Below are positions 26,700 through 36,800 of a DNA stretch of 64,000 nt, one piece after another. The notes below the pieces were generated by a model that ran no database searches, had not been told where the DNA came from, and was given only the letters and a program-made list of their open reading frames with translations. Position numbers and translations under genes: made by a program. Source of the stretch: Erwinia mallotivora. GTDB lineage: Bacteria; Pseudomonadota; Gammaproteobacteria; Enterobacterales; Enterobacteriaceae. The DNA lies in contig NZ_JFHN01000022.1 in assembly GCF_000590885.1 (NCBI RefSeq), positions 43,409-107,408 on the forward strand, read 5' to 3'. Within the stretch, counting starts at the first letter, position 1. Every line of letters starts with the position of its first letter.

Positions 26700-27890
26700 A
26701 TGGAAGAGATAACCACGCTTTTGCATGCTATCCGCCAGAAAAAATCTGCCCTGCATAGCAAGGATTTCCTGCTGACATGGGAGCAAACCGGTGAAGAACT
26801 GGAGCAGGTACTGGAGATTGCCGCTGCGTTGAAGCGTCTGCGTGAAAAAAACATCGACACCAGGGGATTTAACAATGGCCTTGGTATTTCCGTTTTCCGC
26901 GATAATTCAACCCGAACCCGTTTTTCCTTCGCCTCAGCGCTGAATCTGCTGGGATTAACTCAGCAGGATCTGGATGAGGGAAAATCGCAGATCGCCCACG
27001 GCGAAACGGTGCGCGAAACCGCCAATATGATCTCCTTTTGCGCAGATGCCATTGGTATTCGCGATGATATGTACCTTGGGGCCGGTAACGCTTATATGCG
27101 TGAAGTCGGAGAGGCACTGGATGACGGCTTTCAACAAGGGGTATTGCCACAACGCCCGGCGCTGGTGAATCTGCAATGTGATATCGATCACCCCACCCAG
27201 TCGATGGCCGATCTCGCCTGGCTGAAAGAACACTTTGGCGGGCTGCAAAATCTCAGGGGCAAGAAAATCGCCATGACCTGGGCCTACTCCCCCAGCTACG
27301 GCAAACCCCTCTCCGTCCCTCAGGGCATTATCGGCCTGATGACCCGCTTTGGTATGGACGTCACTCTGGCACATCCGCAAGGCTATGACCTGATCCCGGA
27401 AGTGCTGGAGGTCGCCCGCCGCAACGCCAGCGCATCTGGCGGGCACTTCCGTCAGGTCAATACGATGGAAGAGGCGTTTCACGATGCCGACATTGTTTAT
27501 CCCAAATCCTGGGCACCCTGGCAGGTGATGCAACAGCGCACCACCCTGCTGCGTAATCAGGATCATGCCGGACTGAAAACCCTTGAGCAGGCATGCCTGC
27601 AACAAAATGCACGCCATCAGGACTGGCACTGCACCGAAGAGATGATGAAACTCACCCGCGACGGCCATGCGTTATATATGCACTGCCTGCCCGCCGACAT
27701 CACCGGCCTGTCCTGCAAAGCGGGAGAGGTGGAAGCCAGTGTCTTTGAACGCTATCGCATTGCTACCTACAAAGAAGCCAGTTGGAAGCCGTGGATTATC
27801 GCGGCAATGATCCTCGCACGGAAATTTGCCGATCCGGCAACCGTTCTGGAACAGCGTCTGCGTGATGCGCAGCCCCGCATCAAAATTTGA
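26700..27890 (+). CDS. ygeW: YgeW, carbamoyltransferase-family enzyme of purine catabolism
   Basis: 396 residues, as in E. coli YgeW. It has the aspartate/ornithine carbamoyltransferase fold with the carbamoyl-phosphate motif STRTRFSFASAL, HPTQSMADL and the C-terminal HCLPADITG. The catabolic reaction is probably phosphorolysis of a carbamoylated intermediate (an oxamate- or ureido-type product of urate/allantoin breakdown), yielding carbamoyl phosphate for the carbamate kinase YqeA encoded four genes later. The exact substrate is not settled. The start at 26700 has AAGGA upstream and gives the family length. It is first gene of ygeW-ygeX-ygeY-hyuA-yqeA. Confidence 0.92.
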   Translation: MEEITTLLHAIRQKKSALHSKDFLLTWEQTGEELEQVLEIAAALKRLREKNIDTRGFNNGLGISVFRDNSTRTRFSFASALNLLGLTQQDLDEGKSQIAHGETVRETANMISFCADAIGIRDDMYLGAGNAYMREVGEALDDGFQQGVLPQRPALVNLQCDIDHPTQSMADLAWLKEHFGGLQNLRGKKIAMTWAYSPSYGKPLSVPQGIIGLMTRFGMDVTLAHPQGYDLIPEVLEVARRNASASGGHFRQVNTMEEAFHDADIVYPKSWAPWQVMQQRTTLLRNQDHAGLKTLEQACLQQNARHQDWHCTEEMMKLTRDGHALYMHCLPADITGLSCKAGEVEASVFERYRIATYKEASWKPWIIAAMILARKFADPATVLEQRLRDAQPRIKI

Positions 27891-27903
27891 AGGGGAAAAC
27901 GTT

Positions 27904-29115
27904 ATGTCATCGTTCCGTTCGTCCATGCAGATTATCAGTAACGAACACTTTGCTCCTCGTTGTTCGCCGCTGTTCAGCCGTGAGTCCGCCAGAGAAGCCC
28001 GCGCCTTCCACCGCACCCTCTCTGGCTATCAGCCAACACCACTTCACTCGCTGCCCGCCTTCGCCGCAGCGCTGGGCGTTGAGAATGTATTAGTCAAAGA
28101 CGAGTCGAAACGATTCGGACTCAACGCGTTCAAGATGTTAGGGGGCGCATGGGCCATCGCCCGCCTGCTTTGTGAAGAGTATCAGTTGGATATTCATCAC
28201 TTCTCTTTCGAATCATTCCGTCAACAGCATCCGCAACCACTGACCTTTACCTCCACCACCGACGGTAATCATGGCCGGGGCGTGGCCTGGGCAGCCAGAG
28301 AACTGGGGCAGCGTGCGGTGATCTTCATGCCGAAAGGCTCATCGGCCGCCCGCGTTGGTCATATCACCGATTTGGGTGCCGAATGCATTGTTACCGATAT
28401 GAACTATGACGATACCGTCAGATTAACCATGCGCACCGCGCAGGAGAAAGGCTGGAAAGTGGTGCAGGACACCGCCTGGGAGGGCTACACCCAGGTTCCC
28501 ACCTGGATTATGCAGGGGTATGCCACGCTGGCCGATGAGGCAGTGGAACAGATGAAAGCCATGAAGATTCCTCACCCCACGCATGTGTTTTTGCAGGCAG
28601 GAGTGGGGGCGATGGCGGCCGGTGTGCTGGGTTACCTGAGTGATGTCTTTGGTGCAGGAAAATTGCACGCGGTGGTGGTGGAGCCGGATAAAGCCGACTG
28701 TCTGTTTCGCTCGGCACAACAGGGAAAAATGGTCAATGTTCAGGGCGAAATGAACACCATTATGGCCGGTCTGGCCTGTGGGGAACCGAATCCGCTGGGC
28801 TGGCCGCTGCTGCGAGACTGCGTCCAGCACTTTATCTCCTGTGACGATCGCGTCGCCGCTCTGGGAATGCGGGTGCTGGGCAATCCGCTGGCAGAGGATC
28901 CCCGCATTGTCTCCGGCGAATCGGGCGCAGCGGGGATGGGGGTCATGGCAGCGATACTTTGCCACCCCCAACGCGACGAATGGATGGAGAAACTGAAACT
29001 CACCCCCGACTCGCGCGTGTTGCTACTGAGCAGCGAAGGCGATACCGATCCCGAACATTATCGGGAAGTGGTGTGGGAAGGAAAATTTGGAATTAATCAG
29101 CAACGACAGGAGTAG
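27904..29115 (+). CDS. ygeX: YgeX (DpaL), 2,3-diaminopropionate ammonia-lyase
   Basis: 403 residues (E. coli 398). A PLP fold-type II enzyme with Schiff-base Lys in KRFGLNAFKMLGG, the substrate motif TSTTDGNHGRGVAWAA and the glycine-rich phosphate loop GAGVGAMAAG-like (FLQAGVGAMAAGV). It converts 2,3-diaminopropionate to pyruvate and two ammonia, the carbon exit of the anaerobic urate pathway. It begins 13 bp after ygeW. The ATG at 27904 gives MSSFRSSMQI; the longer frame inside ygeW is rejected. Confidence 0.94.
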   Translation: MSSFRSSMQIISNEHFAPRCSPLFSRESAREARAFHRTLSGYQPTPLHSLPAFAAALGVENVLVKDESKRFGLNAFKMLGGAWAIARLLCEEYQLDIHHFSFESFRQQHPQPLTFTSTTDGNHGRGVAWAARELGQRAVIFMPKGSSAARVGHITDLGAECIVTDMNYDDTVRLTMRTAQEKGWKVVQDTAWEGYTQVPTWIMQGYATLADEAVEQMKAMKIPHPTHVFLQAGVGAMAAGVLGYLSDVFGAGKLHAVVVEPDKADCLFRSAQQGKMVNVQGEMNTIMAGLACGEPNPLGWPLLRDCVQHFISCDDRVAALGMRVLGNPLAEDPRIVSGESGAAGMGVMAAILCHPQRDEWMEKLKLTPDSRVLLLSSEGDTDPEHYREVVWEGKFGINQQRQE

Positions 29116-29118
29116 CAG

Positions 29119-30333
29119 ATGAGCAGGCCAATCCCTTATGACCAGATCCTTAAACTGGCCAGAAAATATCAGCCGGATATGACACGTTTTTTGCGCGATA
29201 TGATCGCCATCCCCAGTGAAAGCTGTGATGAAAAACGGGTTATTGCACGTATTAAGCAGGAGATGGAAACGGTCGGATTTGATCGGGTAGAAATCGATCC
29301 GATGGGCAATATTCTGGGCTATGTAGGCCACGGTCCTCGTCTGCTGGCAATGGACGGCCATATCGATACCGTTGGCGTGGGCAATCTCAAAAACTGGCAT
29401 TTTGATCCCTATGAAGGCATGGAAACCGACGAGTTGATTGGGGGACGTGGTGCCTCTGATCAGGAAGGCGGCATGGCGGCAATGGTCTATGCCGGAAAGA
29501 TTATTAAGGAGCTGGGGCTGGAAGATGAGTACACCCTGCTGATCACCGGCACGGTTCAGGAGGAGGACTGTGACGGTCTGTGCTGGCAGTACATTATTGA
29601 GCAGATGAAGATTCGCCCCGAGTTCGTCATCAGCACTGAACCCACCAACTGCCAGATTTATCGCGGTCATCGTGGGCGGATGGAAATCCGCGTTGAGGTG
29701 CAGGGCGTAAGCTGCCACGGTTCTGCTCCCGAACGGGGCGACAACGCCATCTTTAAAATGGCACCGGTGCTGATGGAATTGCAGTCGCTGGCGGGCAGAC
29801 TCGGTAATGATGAGTTTCTGGGGAAGGGTACGCTGACGGTTTCAGAAATTTTCTTCACCTCACCCAGCCGCTGTGCGGTGGCCGACAGCTGCGCCGTTTC
29901 TATCGATCGCCGCCTGACGTGGGGTGAAACCTGGGAAAGGGCACTGGATGAGATCCGCGCTCTGCCCGCGGTAAAAGCGGCGCAAGCCGACGTCTCACTC
30001 TATCATTACGAACGCGCCTCATGGACCGGGCTGGTCTACCCCACCGAATGTTACTTCCCCACCTGGAAAGTGGAAGAAGACCATTTCACCGTACAAACCC
30101 TGCGTGAAGCCTATCGTGGGTTATTTAATCGCGAGCCGGTCGTTGATAAATGGACCTTTTCCACCAATGGCGTCTCAATTATGGGCCGTCATGGCATTCC
30201 GGTGGTTGGCTTTGGTCCGGGTAAAGAACCTGAAGCCCACGCGCCTGATGAAAAAACCTGGAAAGAGCACCTGGTCACCTGCGCTGCGCTGTATGCCGCC
30301 ACGCCACTGGCCTGGATGCAACAGACGAAATAG
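29119..30333 (+). CDS. ygeY: YgeY, M20-family metallohydrolase of purine catabolism
   Basis: 404 residues (E. coli 403). A binuclear-metal M20 peptidase/deacylase with the ligand His-Asp in [13 protein letters not shown], the bridging Asp in [15 protein letters not shown], the catalytic Glu pair in [11 protein letters not shown] and the dimerisation-domain stretch [18 protein letters not shown]. It probably hydrolyses an amide or carbamoyl bond in an acyclic diaminopropionate precursor. The start is 3 bp after the ygeX stop with AGGAG upstream, so translation is coupled. Confidence 0.93.
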   Translation: MSRPIPYDQILKLARKYQPDMTRFLRDMIAIPSESCDEKRVIARIKQEMETVGFDRVEIDPMGNILGYVGHGPRLLAMDGHIDTVGVGNLKNWHFDPYEGMETDELIGGRGASDQEGGMAAMVYAGKIIKELGLEDEYTLLITGTVQEEDCDGLCWQYIIEQMKIRPEFVISTEPTNCQIYRGHRGRMEIRVEVQGVSCHGSAPERGDNAIFKMAPVLMELQSLAGRLGNDEFLGKGTLTVSEIFFTSPSRCAVADSCAVSIDRRLTWGETWERALDEIRALPAVKAAQADVSLYHYERASWTGLVYPTECYFPTWKVEEDHFTVQTLREAYRGLFNREPVVDKWTFSTNGVSIMGRHGIPVVGFGPGKEPEAHAPDEKTWKEHLVTCAALYAATPLAWMQQTK

Positions 30334-30348
30334 TCGCCCGTTCTGATG

Positions 30349-30372
30349 TCGGCGCTCTGCGCTGAGCGCCGA
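30349..30372 (+). other. Intercistronic hairpin between ygeY and hyuA
   Basis: A perfect 8-bp stem TCGGCGCT/AGCGCCGA with an 8-nt loop sits in the 52-bp ygeY-hyuA gap, just before the hyuA Shine-Dalgarno GGGAG. There is no U run, so it is more likely an mRNA-stability or attenuation element than a full terminator. Confidence 0.5.
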
Positions 30373-30385
30373 AGGGAGAAAGACC

Positions 30386-31774
30386 ATGAGAACGTTAATT
30401 AAAGGCGGCACGCTGGTGGATGAGTCAGGGGAGTACCAGCAGGATATGCTGATTGAGCTGGGTAAAATTGCCCGCCGCCATCCGGATATCGCTGTCAGTG
30501 ACGATATGCAGGTCATTGATGCCCGTGGTCTGCTGGTAATGCCTGGTGGCGTTGATGTACACACTCACTTCAATATTGATGTGGGCATCGCTAAGAGTTG
30601 TGATGATTTTTTTGCCGGAACCCGGGCAGCCGCCTGTGGCGGGACCACCACTATCGTTGACCATATGGGGTTTGGGCCAACGGGTTGTACCCTGCACCAT
30701 CAGCTGGAGAAATATCATCAGGATGCCAGATCGGCGGTAATCGACTACAGCTTTCACGGCGTTATTCAGCATGTCAACGAGGAGATTATCGAAGAAATAC
30801 CCGCAATGGTTCATGACGAGGGGATCAGCAGCTTCAAATTTTATCTCACCTACAGCCATTTTCTGCATGATGCGGAAATACTTCAGGTACTGCAAAAACT
30901 GGGCGATACCGGGGCGCTGGCAACCGTGCATCCGGAAAATGATGCCGCTATCCGGTGGCGACTGAGCGAATGCAAAAAGCATCACCGTCTGGCCCCCATC
31001 TGGCACGCGCACAGCCGCCCACCCGCCTGCGAAGCAGAAGCGATAGCCAGAACCATTAATCTCGCCCGACTGGCAGGGGATGCGCCACTGTACATTGTCC
31101 ACCTCTCAAACGGGCTGGGACTGGAATATACAAGGCTGGCCAGAAATGCCGGACAACCGGTTTGGGTGGAAACCTGCCCGCAGTATCTGCTTCTGGATAT
31201 GAACTGTTATCTGCGCCCGGACGGTCTGAAATTTATGCTCAGCCCGCCGCTTCGTCCCCGTGCCGAACTGGATAAGCTGTGGGTGGGGATTGCAGATGGC
31301 GGCATTGATACCGTTGCCACCGATCACTGCAACTTTCCGTTCTCGCAACGCCAGCAAATGGCCTCGGAAGACTTTACCCGTTGCCCTAACGGGTTACCCG
31401 GCGTGGAAAACCGACTGGCTCTGCTGTTCTCTGAGGCGGTGATGACCGGGCGCATCAGCCGCTCACGTTTCGTTGCCCTGACCAGCAGCAACCCAGCCAG
31501 ACTGTTTGGATTATGGCCGGAGAAAGGCAGCCTGCTGCCCGGCTCTGATGCCGACCTGGTGCTGTTTGATGCCCACAAAAATCAGACTATCCATCACCAC
31601 CAACTGCACGACAATGGCGACTACTCTCCGTGGGAAGGCTTTCGCTGTCAGGGGTGGCCAACGATGACCCTGTCGCGTGGCGAAATCGTCTGCCGCCAGG
31701 GTCAGTTTACCGGCCACGCCGGACATGGTCAGTTTATCGCAAGAAAACCATTCATTAACAGGACGTTACCATGA
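30386..31774 (+). CDS. hyuA: HyuA, D-hydantoinase/dihydropyrimidinase-family amidohydrolase
   Basis: 462 residues (E. coli HyuA 461). Metal ligands are visible in GGVDVHTHFN, the carboxylated Lys in SSFKFYLTYSH, His in ATVHPEN and YIVHLSNG, and the catalytic Asp in VATDHCNF. It opens cyclic ureides such as hydantoin rings, here presumably an allantoin-like product of urate reduction. GGGAG lies before the ATG. It overlaps yqeA by ATGA. Confidence 0.93.
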   Translation: MRTLIKGGTLVDESGEYQQDMLIELGKIARRHPDIAVSDDMQVIDARGLLVMPGGVDVHTHFNIDVGIAKSCDDFFAGTRAAACGGTTTIVDHMGFGPTGCTLHHQLEKYHQDARSAVIDYSFHGVIQHVNEEIIEEIPAMVHDEGISSFKFYLTYSHFLHDAEILQVLQKLGDTGALATVHPENDAAIRWRLSECKKHHRLAPIWHAHSRPPACEAEAIARTINLARLAGDAPLYIVHLSNGLGLEYTRLARNAGQPVWVETCPQYLLLDMNCYLRPDGLKFMLSPPLRPRAELDKLWVGIADGGIDTVATDHCNFPFSQRQQMASEDFTRCPNGLPGVENRLALLFSEAVMTGRISRSRFVALTSSNPARLFGLWPEKGSLLPGSDADLVLFDAHKNQTIHHHQLHDNGDYSPWEGFRCQGWPTMTLSRGEIVCRQGQFTGHAGHGQFIARKPFINRTLP

Positions 31775-32703
31775 AGAAAAGAATCGTACTGGCGCTGGGG
31801 GGTAACGCTCTTGGCGAAGGCCTTTCCGGCCAGATGGAGGCGGTCAGAACCACGGCAGAAACCATCGCCGGGCTGGTGGCAGAAGGACATGAGCTGGTGA
31901 TAACCCATGGCAACGGGCCGCAGGTGGGCATGATAAATCAGGTATTTGCCGCGGCTGCCCATACCACTGTTCATGCCCCCGTCCTGCCGATGTCAGTCTG
32001 CGTCGCGTTAAGTCAGGGCTACATCGGCTATGACTTACAGAATGCTCTGCGGGAGGCGCTGAGAAATCGCGGGATAAATAAAAATGTGGTATCGCTCATT
32101 ACTCAGGTGCGGGTGGATGAGCAGGATCCGGCATTTCTTCAGCCTGATAAACCCATTGGCGCGTTTCTCAGCCCGCAGGCAGCGGAAAAACAGCGTAAGC
32201 AGGGGTTTGTTCTGCGGGAGGATGCCGGAAGGGGCTGGCGGCGTGTCGTCGCTTCGCCCAAACCTCAGGAGATCATTGAAGCGCCTGCGGTCACCGCGCT
32301 GCTGGCCGCCGGGCAGATTGCCATTGTCGCGGGTGGTGGAGGCATTCCGGTTATCGCCGAAGGCAATCACCTGCGTGGTGCCAGCGCGGTAATCGATAAA
32401 GACTGGGCCAGCGCAGTGCTGGCAAGTGATATCAATGCCGATATGCTGATCATTCTTACCGCCGTGGAGAAGGTGGCGATTAACTTCAACACGCCGCAAC
32501 AGCAGTGGCTCGACAGCCTGACGCCACAGGAGGCGCACCGCCTGATAGCCTTACAACAGTTTGCCGCTGGCTCGATGCTGCCAAAAGTTGCAGCGGCTGC
32601 GTATTTTGCTGAATCCCGGCCGGGTCGCCAGGCATTAATTACTTTACTTGCCAGAGCCAGAGAGGGCATTGCAGGTCTGACCGGAACCCTCATTCAGCAG
32701 TAG
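31771..32703 (+). CDS. yqeA: YqeA, catabolic carbamate kinase
   Basis: 310 residues, the E. coli YqeA length. An amino-acid-kinase fold with ALGGNALG, THGNGPQVGMINQ, GGGGIPVI and DKDWASAVLASDINAD. It converts carbamoyl phosphate and ADP to ATP, CO2 and ammonia, which is the energy-yielding end of the pathway. Its ATG overlaps the hyuA TGA by 4 bp, and its last 14 bp overlap the convergent XdhC-family gene. Confidence 0.94.
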   Translation: MKKRIVLALGGNALGEGLSGQMEAVRTTAETIAGLVAEGHELVITHGNGPQVGMINQVFAAAAHTTVHAPVLPMSVCVALSQGYIGYDLQNALREALRNRGINKNVVSLITQVRVDEQDPAFLQPDKPIGAFLSPQAAEKQRKQGFVLREDAGRGWRRVVASPKPQEIIEAPAVTALLAAGQIAIVAGGGGIPVIAEGNHLRGASAVIDKDWASAVLASDINADMLIILTAVEKVAINFNTPQQQWLDSLTPQEAHRLIALQQFAAGSMLPKVAAAAYFAESRPGRQALITLLARAREGIAGLTGTLIQQ

Positions 32704-33523
32704 CGTTGCAGCCAGTCTGCGTTGGCAATGACCCGGCAGCCCCGCTGCCGCCACAACAGCGCTGACTACGCCGGTGGCAGATAATTTCAGCAAGGATACT
32801 GACGGCGATCTCTTCCGGTGTCTCCGCATTGATATCCATACCCACCGGTGAATGCAGTTTTTGCAGCAAGAGATCGTCTGCCCCCTGACTGATTAGCAAC
32901 TGTCGAAAATGCTGAGCCTTCTTGCGGCTTGCCAGCAGCCCGAGATAGCAACAGGGCAGCCAGAGCATTTGTTCAAGGACCTCGCGATCCTGATGATTAG
33001 TGGCAATCACCACATAACTGCTCTCTTTAAGCGGCAATGTGGCAATGATAGTGCTGTAGTTGTCTCCTGCGACGCGCTGGCAGGCAGTCGGCAGCTGCGG
33101 ATGACGAAGATTTTCTTCCCAGGGATCGGCAATGATCACCTCATAACCCAGCGGCAGCGCTGCCTGAGCCAGTGCACGATTGACGTGTCCGGCACCGAGT
33201 AAAAAGAGCGCCGGGCGGCTGGAGTAAACAGCAATATGCACCGTCATCGCCCCGCCACAATCTGCGCCTACTGCATGATCGCCCTGACGCGCCAGTTGGC
33301 CATGAAACAGTCTTGCCTGCCCTTCGGCCAGCGCCTCCAGCGCCTGCTCCATCACCAGATTTTCCATCTTTCCTCCACCGATGGTCCCGGCCGTTTCGCC
33401 ATTTTCTGCCACCAGCATACTGGCCGAATGACGTGGCGTTGAGCCGCGACTCTCAATGATGTGGATCAGGGCGAAGGCAACGTTTTCTTTTTCCAGCCGA
33501 CAGGCTACGGCGAACAGGCTCAT
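32690..33523 (-). CDS. XdhC/CoxI-family molybdenum-hydroxylase maturation protein
   Basis: 277 residues with an N-terminal XdhC_CoxI domain (ESRGSTPRHSASMLV, GTIGGGKMENLV) and a C-terminal Rossmann-like XdhC_C domain (LLGAGHVNRALAQAALPLGYEV, VGMDINAETPEEIAVSILAEI). Members bind sulfurated molybdenum cofactor and insert it into xanthine dehydrogenase. It looks like a shorter counterpart of E. coli YqeB (541 aa). The C-terminal tail has a CC and other Cys. The ATG at 33523 is chosen because AGAGG lies nine bases upstream; the frame is open to 33607. It is divergent from ygfK, and its 3' end overlaps yqeA. Confidence 0.85.
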   Translation of the reverse strand: MSLFAVACRLEKENVAFALIHIIESRGSTPRHSASMLVAENGETAGTIGGGKMENLVMEQALEALAEGQARLFHGQLARQGDHAVGADCGGAMTVHIAVYSSRPALFLLGAGHVNRALAQAALPLGYEVIIADPWEENLRHPQLPTACQRVAGDNYSTIIATLPLKESSYVVIATNHQDREVLEQMLWLPCCYLGLLASRKKAQHFRQLLISQGADDLLLQKLHSPVGMDINAETPEEIAVSILAEIICHRRSQRCCGGSGAAGSLPTQTGCNATAE

Positions 33524-33560
33524 GGCAAACATCCTCTGATTAATGTCACCGGCAGTTGAT

Positions 33561-33575
33561 GCAACCTGTATGCCG
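33561..33575 (-). promoter_or_regulatory. Sigma-54 promoter of the XdhC-family gene
   Basis: Read on the minus strand, CGGCATACAGGTTGC has GG and GC 10 bp apart and an ideal -12 TTGCA. It lies 38 bp before the chosen ATG, so the transcript would have a leader of about 26 nt carrying the AGAGG ribosome site. Confidence 0.7.
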
Positions 33576-33623
33576 CTTTTTAACCTCATGCCCATGACAC
33601 GAATCACAAAAAATCGCCGCTAT

Positions 33624-33638
33624 TTCTCATATTGAGCG
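33624..33638. promoter_or_regulatory. Candidate UacR enhancer site between the XdhC-family gene and ygfK
   Basis: TTCTCA-TAT-TGAGCG matches the palindromes near ygeW and the hydroxylase operon. A half-site with AACCTCATTTT on the other strand (33669-33659) recurs from the ygeW region. Its distance is about 50 bp from the leftward and about 160 bp from the rightward -24/-12 promoter. Confidence 0.58.
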
Positions 33639-33796
33639 AGAAATTTATTAATTTGCGAAAAATGAGGTTTTTTCCCGCTCAGGGTTAGTAAATAAATGAT
33701 TTTCATTATCAAATGTCCGCTCTCTGGTCGGTTACCGTTCTGCGGAGTGCGAATAGCATCACGAAATATAATGAAAATATCCCATCACTAAAGCTC

Positions 33797-33811
33797 TGGC
33801 GCAGTTGTTGC
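33797..33811 (+). promoter_or_regulatory. Sigma-54 promoter of ygfK-ssnA
   Basis: TGGCGCAGTTGTTGC has GG and GC exactly 10 bp apart and a full TTGC at -12. Transcription would start near 33823, 73 nt before the chosen ygfK start. Confidence 0.75.
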
Positions 33812-33895
33812 TAAAGCCCTGCGGTAAGTCACACCCGGGACGGCAAGCGCGTTTCAGTACCGGGTATCCGCAAGCAGCACAAAGGAGCAATGTGT

Positions 33896-36800
33896 ATGGG
33901 TGACATAATGCGTCCCATCCCTTTCGACGCCCTTCTGACACGAATCTGCGCCGAATATCAGGAAAATCAGTCGGTGTTTGGCATACCTGAACAGGCATTT
34001 TATTCCCGCAGCCCATCGCGTCAGATAGCCTGTTTCGGTCGGCGATGCGATACGCCTTTGGGGCCAGCCGCCGGGCCACACACCCAGCTGGCGCAGAATA
34101 TCATTGTGGCATGGCTGACAGGAGGCAGTTTTATCGAACTGAAAACGGTACAAATTCTGGACCGTCTTGAGTTGGATAAACCCTGTATCGACGCCAGCGA
34201 CGAGGCCTGGAACACCGAATGGTCTACCGAATTCACGCTGAAAAAGGCCCATGACGAATACCTCAAAGCCTGGATGGTATTGCATCTGTTGGAAGAGATT
34301 TTTACTCCCAGACATCACGGCCAGTCGCGCTCTTTTATTTTTAATATGAGCGTTGGCTATGACTTAAAAGGCATTCAGCAACCCAGGATGCAGCAGTTTA
34401 TTGATCAGATGGTGGATACCCGCAACAATCCGAAATTCGCCCGCTACCAGCAGGCGTTAGCAGACTTTATCGCCCGGGGTGATTACAGGTTACTGGCGAA
34501 AGCTGACCGCTCCGCGTTACAGAGCCTTCCCACTCGTATTTCGCCAGAGATGGTTAACAGCGTCACCCTGTCCACGATGCATGGCTGCCCTCCGGACGAA
34601 ATCGAATCGATTTGCCGCTATATGCTCACCGAGAAAAAACTGCACACCTGTGTGAAGCTGAATCCCACACTGCTGGGCTACCAGCGGGTCAGAGAGATCC
34701 TCGACGGCAATGGTTTTGACTATATCTCGCTGAATGAAGCGTCCTTCAGCCACGATTTGCAACTGACGCAGGCGCTGGCAATGCTGGAACGTCTGATTGC
34801 GCTGGGGAAAAAGCAGCAACTGAGCTTCGGCGTCAAACTGACCAATACGCTTGGGGCGCGTAATCATAAGCAGCGACTACCCGGTGAAGAGATGTATATG
34901 TCAGGCCGCGCACTTTATCCCCTGTCGATCAATGTGGCGGCAGTACTTTCTGAACATTTTGACGGTAAATTGCCCATCTCTTACTCCGGCGGGGCAAGCC
35001 AGTTCAACATTGCCGACATCTTCGCTACCGGTATTCAGCCCATTACCATGGCCACCGACCTGTTGAAACCCGGCGGCTATCTGCGCATGAAAAACTGCGC
35101 GGAACGGCTGGACGGCAGTGAGGGTTGGGACAGCCATCAGATTGATGTGGTGCGCCTGCGGGCGCTGGCTGAGCAGGCGTTGAAAGCTGACTGGGCGCAA
35201 AAAGAGTGGAAAAGCCGTGACGAGATTGATACCGGTGCCAGCCTGCCGCTCACTGACTGCTATGTGGCACCCTGCGTCACTGCCTGTGCCATCCATCAGG
35301 ACATCCCCGAATATTTGCGTCTGGCAGGAGAAGGCCGTTACACCGATGCGCTTGAGCTGATTTATCAGCGCAACGCGTTGCCCGCGATCACCGGGCATAT
35401 CTGCGATCATCAGTGTCAGAACAACTGCACCAGGCTTGATTATGAAAATGCGCTGAATATCCGGCGCATAAAAAAAATCACGCTGGAAAAAGGCTGGCAG
35501 GGCTACCGGCAGCGCTGGCATAAGCCCGCCGGTTCCGGCGACAGACCTCCGGTTGCGGTACTGGGTGCCGGACCTGCTGGCCTGGCGGCAGGATATTTCC
35601 TTGCCAGAGCGGGGCATCCGGTCACTCTGTTTGAACGCGAGGAGAGTGCTGGCGGCGTGGTCAAAAATATCGTGCCGCAGTTTCGCATCCCGGCTGAGCT
35701 TATTCACCATGACATCAACTTTATTAGCGAGCACGGTGTGAAATTTGTTTACAACTGTGCCCCTGATCTGACCATCGCCTCATTGCGCAGGCAGGGCTTC
35801 TCCTCAATCTGTATCGCTGTTGGGGCCGGTAAGAGTAATCGCCTGCAACTGTCGGGTTCAGGTGTTAAGCCACTTAAGTCTTTCGAATTTCTCCGACGTT
35901 TTAATCGCAATCAGCTGGCAGGAGAGGTGCGGGGAGAGGTGGCCGTGGTGGGAGCCGGAAATACCGCAATGGACTGCGCCCGTGCTGCCCGTCGCGTACC
36001 CGGCGTCAACAGCGTCACCATCATCTACCGACGTGAACACCGGGATATGCCTGCCTGGCCGGAGGAGATTAACGCTGCCAGACAGGAAGGTGTGGGCTTT
36101 GAAACGCTGCTCAGCCCGGAAGGATTTGACCACGCAGGCCAGTTGGTGATGAGAGTGATGAAACCGGGTGAACCGGACAACCAGGGACGCCGCCGTCCGC
36201 TGGCAACAGAACAAACTCGCTGTCGGCATTTTGACGCGGTGATTACCGCCACCGGTGAACAAGCGGATACCGACCTGTTGCAGAGGCTGGGGCTGGAAAT
36301 GGCCGCAGACGGATATCCCTCGGTTAACCCTCAGACACTGGAAACCAGCGTGCCAGGCGTGTTTCTGATTGGCGATGTACAAACCGGTCCGGCCTCTGTC
36401 GTCTCTGCTATCGGCAGCGCCCGCAAGGCAGCCGATACCATTCTCAGACGGGAAAATATTCGTGGAAGCAGCGACGATAAACGCTGGCTTAACAGCAATC
36501 CTGCTGCCATCTGGGCCCGTAAAGGCACCGTCGCTGTCCGCCAGATTGCCTGTGACGACGGTGAAGCCTTTGCCCGACAGGAAGCCGCCCGCTGCCTGGA
36601 ATGTCACTACGTCTGCGCTAAATGTGTCGATGTTTGCCCAAACCGGGCCAACGTGGCGCTTTCCGTACCGGGTTTCCAGAACCGTCAGCAGATCCTGCAT
36701 CTTGATGCCTTATGTAACGAATGTGGCAACTGCGCACAGTTCTGCCCGTGGCAGGGTAAACCCTATAAAGACAAAGTGACCGTGTTCAGCTTGCAGGAAG

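Larger units (their letters stand above)
33524..33895. promoter_or_regulatory. Divergent XdhC-family/ygfK control region
   Basis: 372 bp holding two divergent -24/-12 promoters (33561-33575 minus, 33797-33811 plus) around one enhancer-like palindrome (33624-33638). The middle is AT-rich. No gene is seen. Confidence 0.7.

Noticed and set aside
30349..30372. Full terminator splitting the ygeW-yqeA operon
   Set aside because: The hairpin lacks a U run and the next ribosome site follows at once, so continued transcription into hyuA is more likely.
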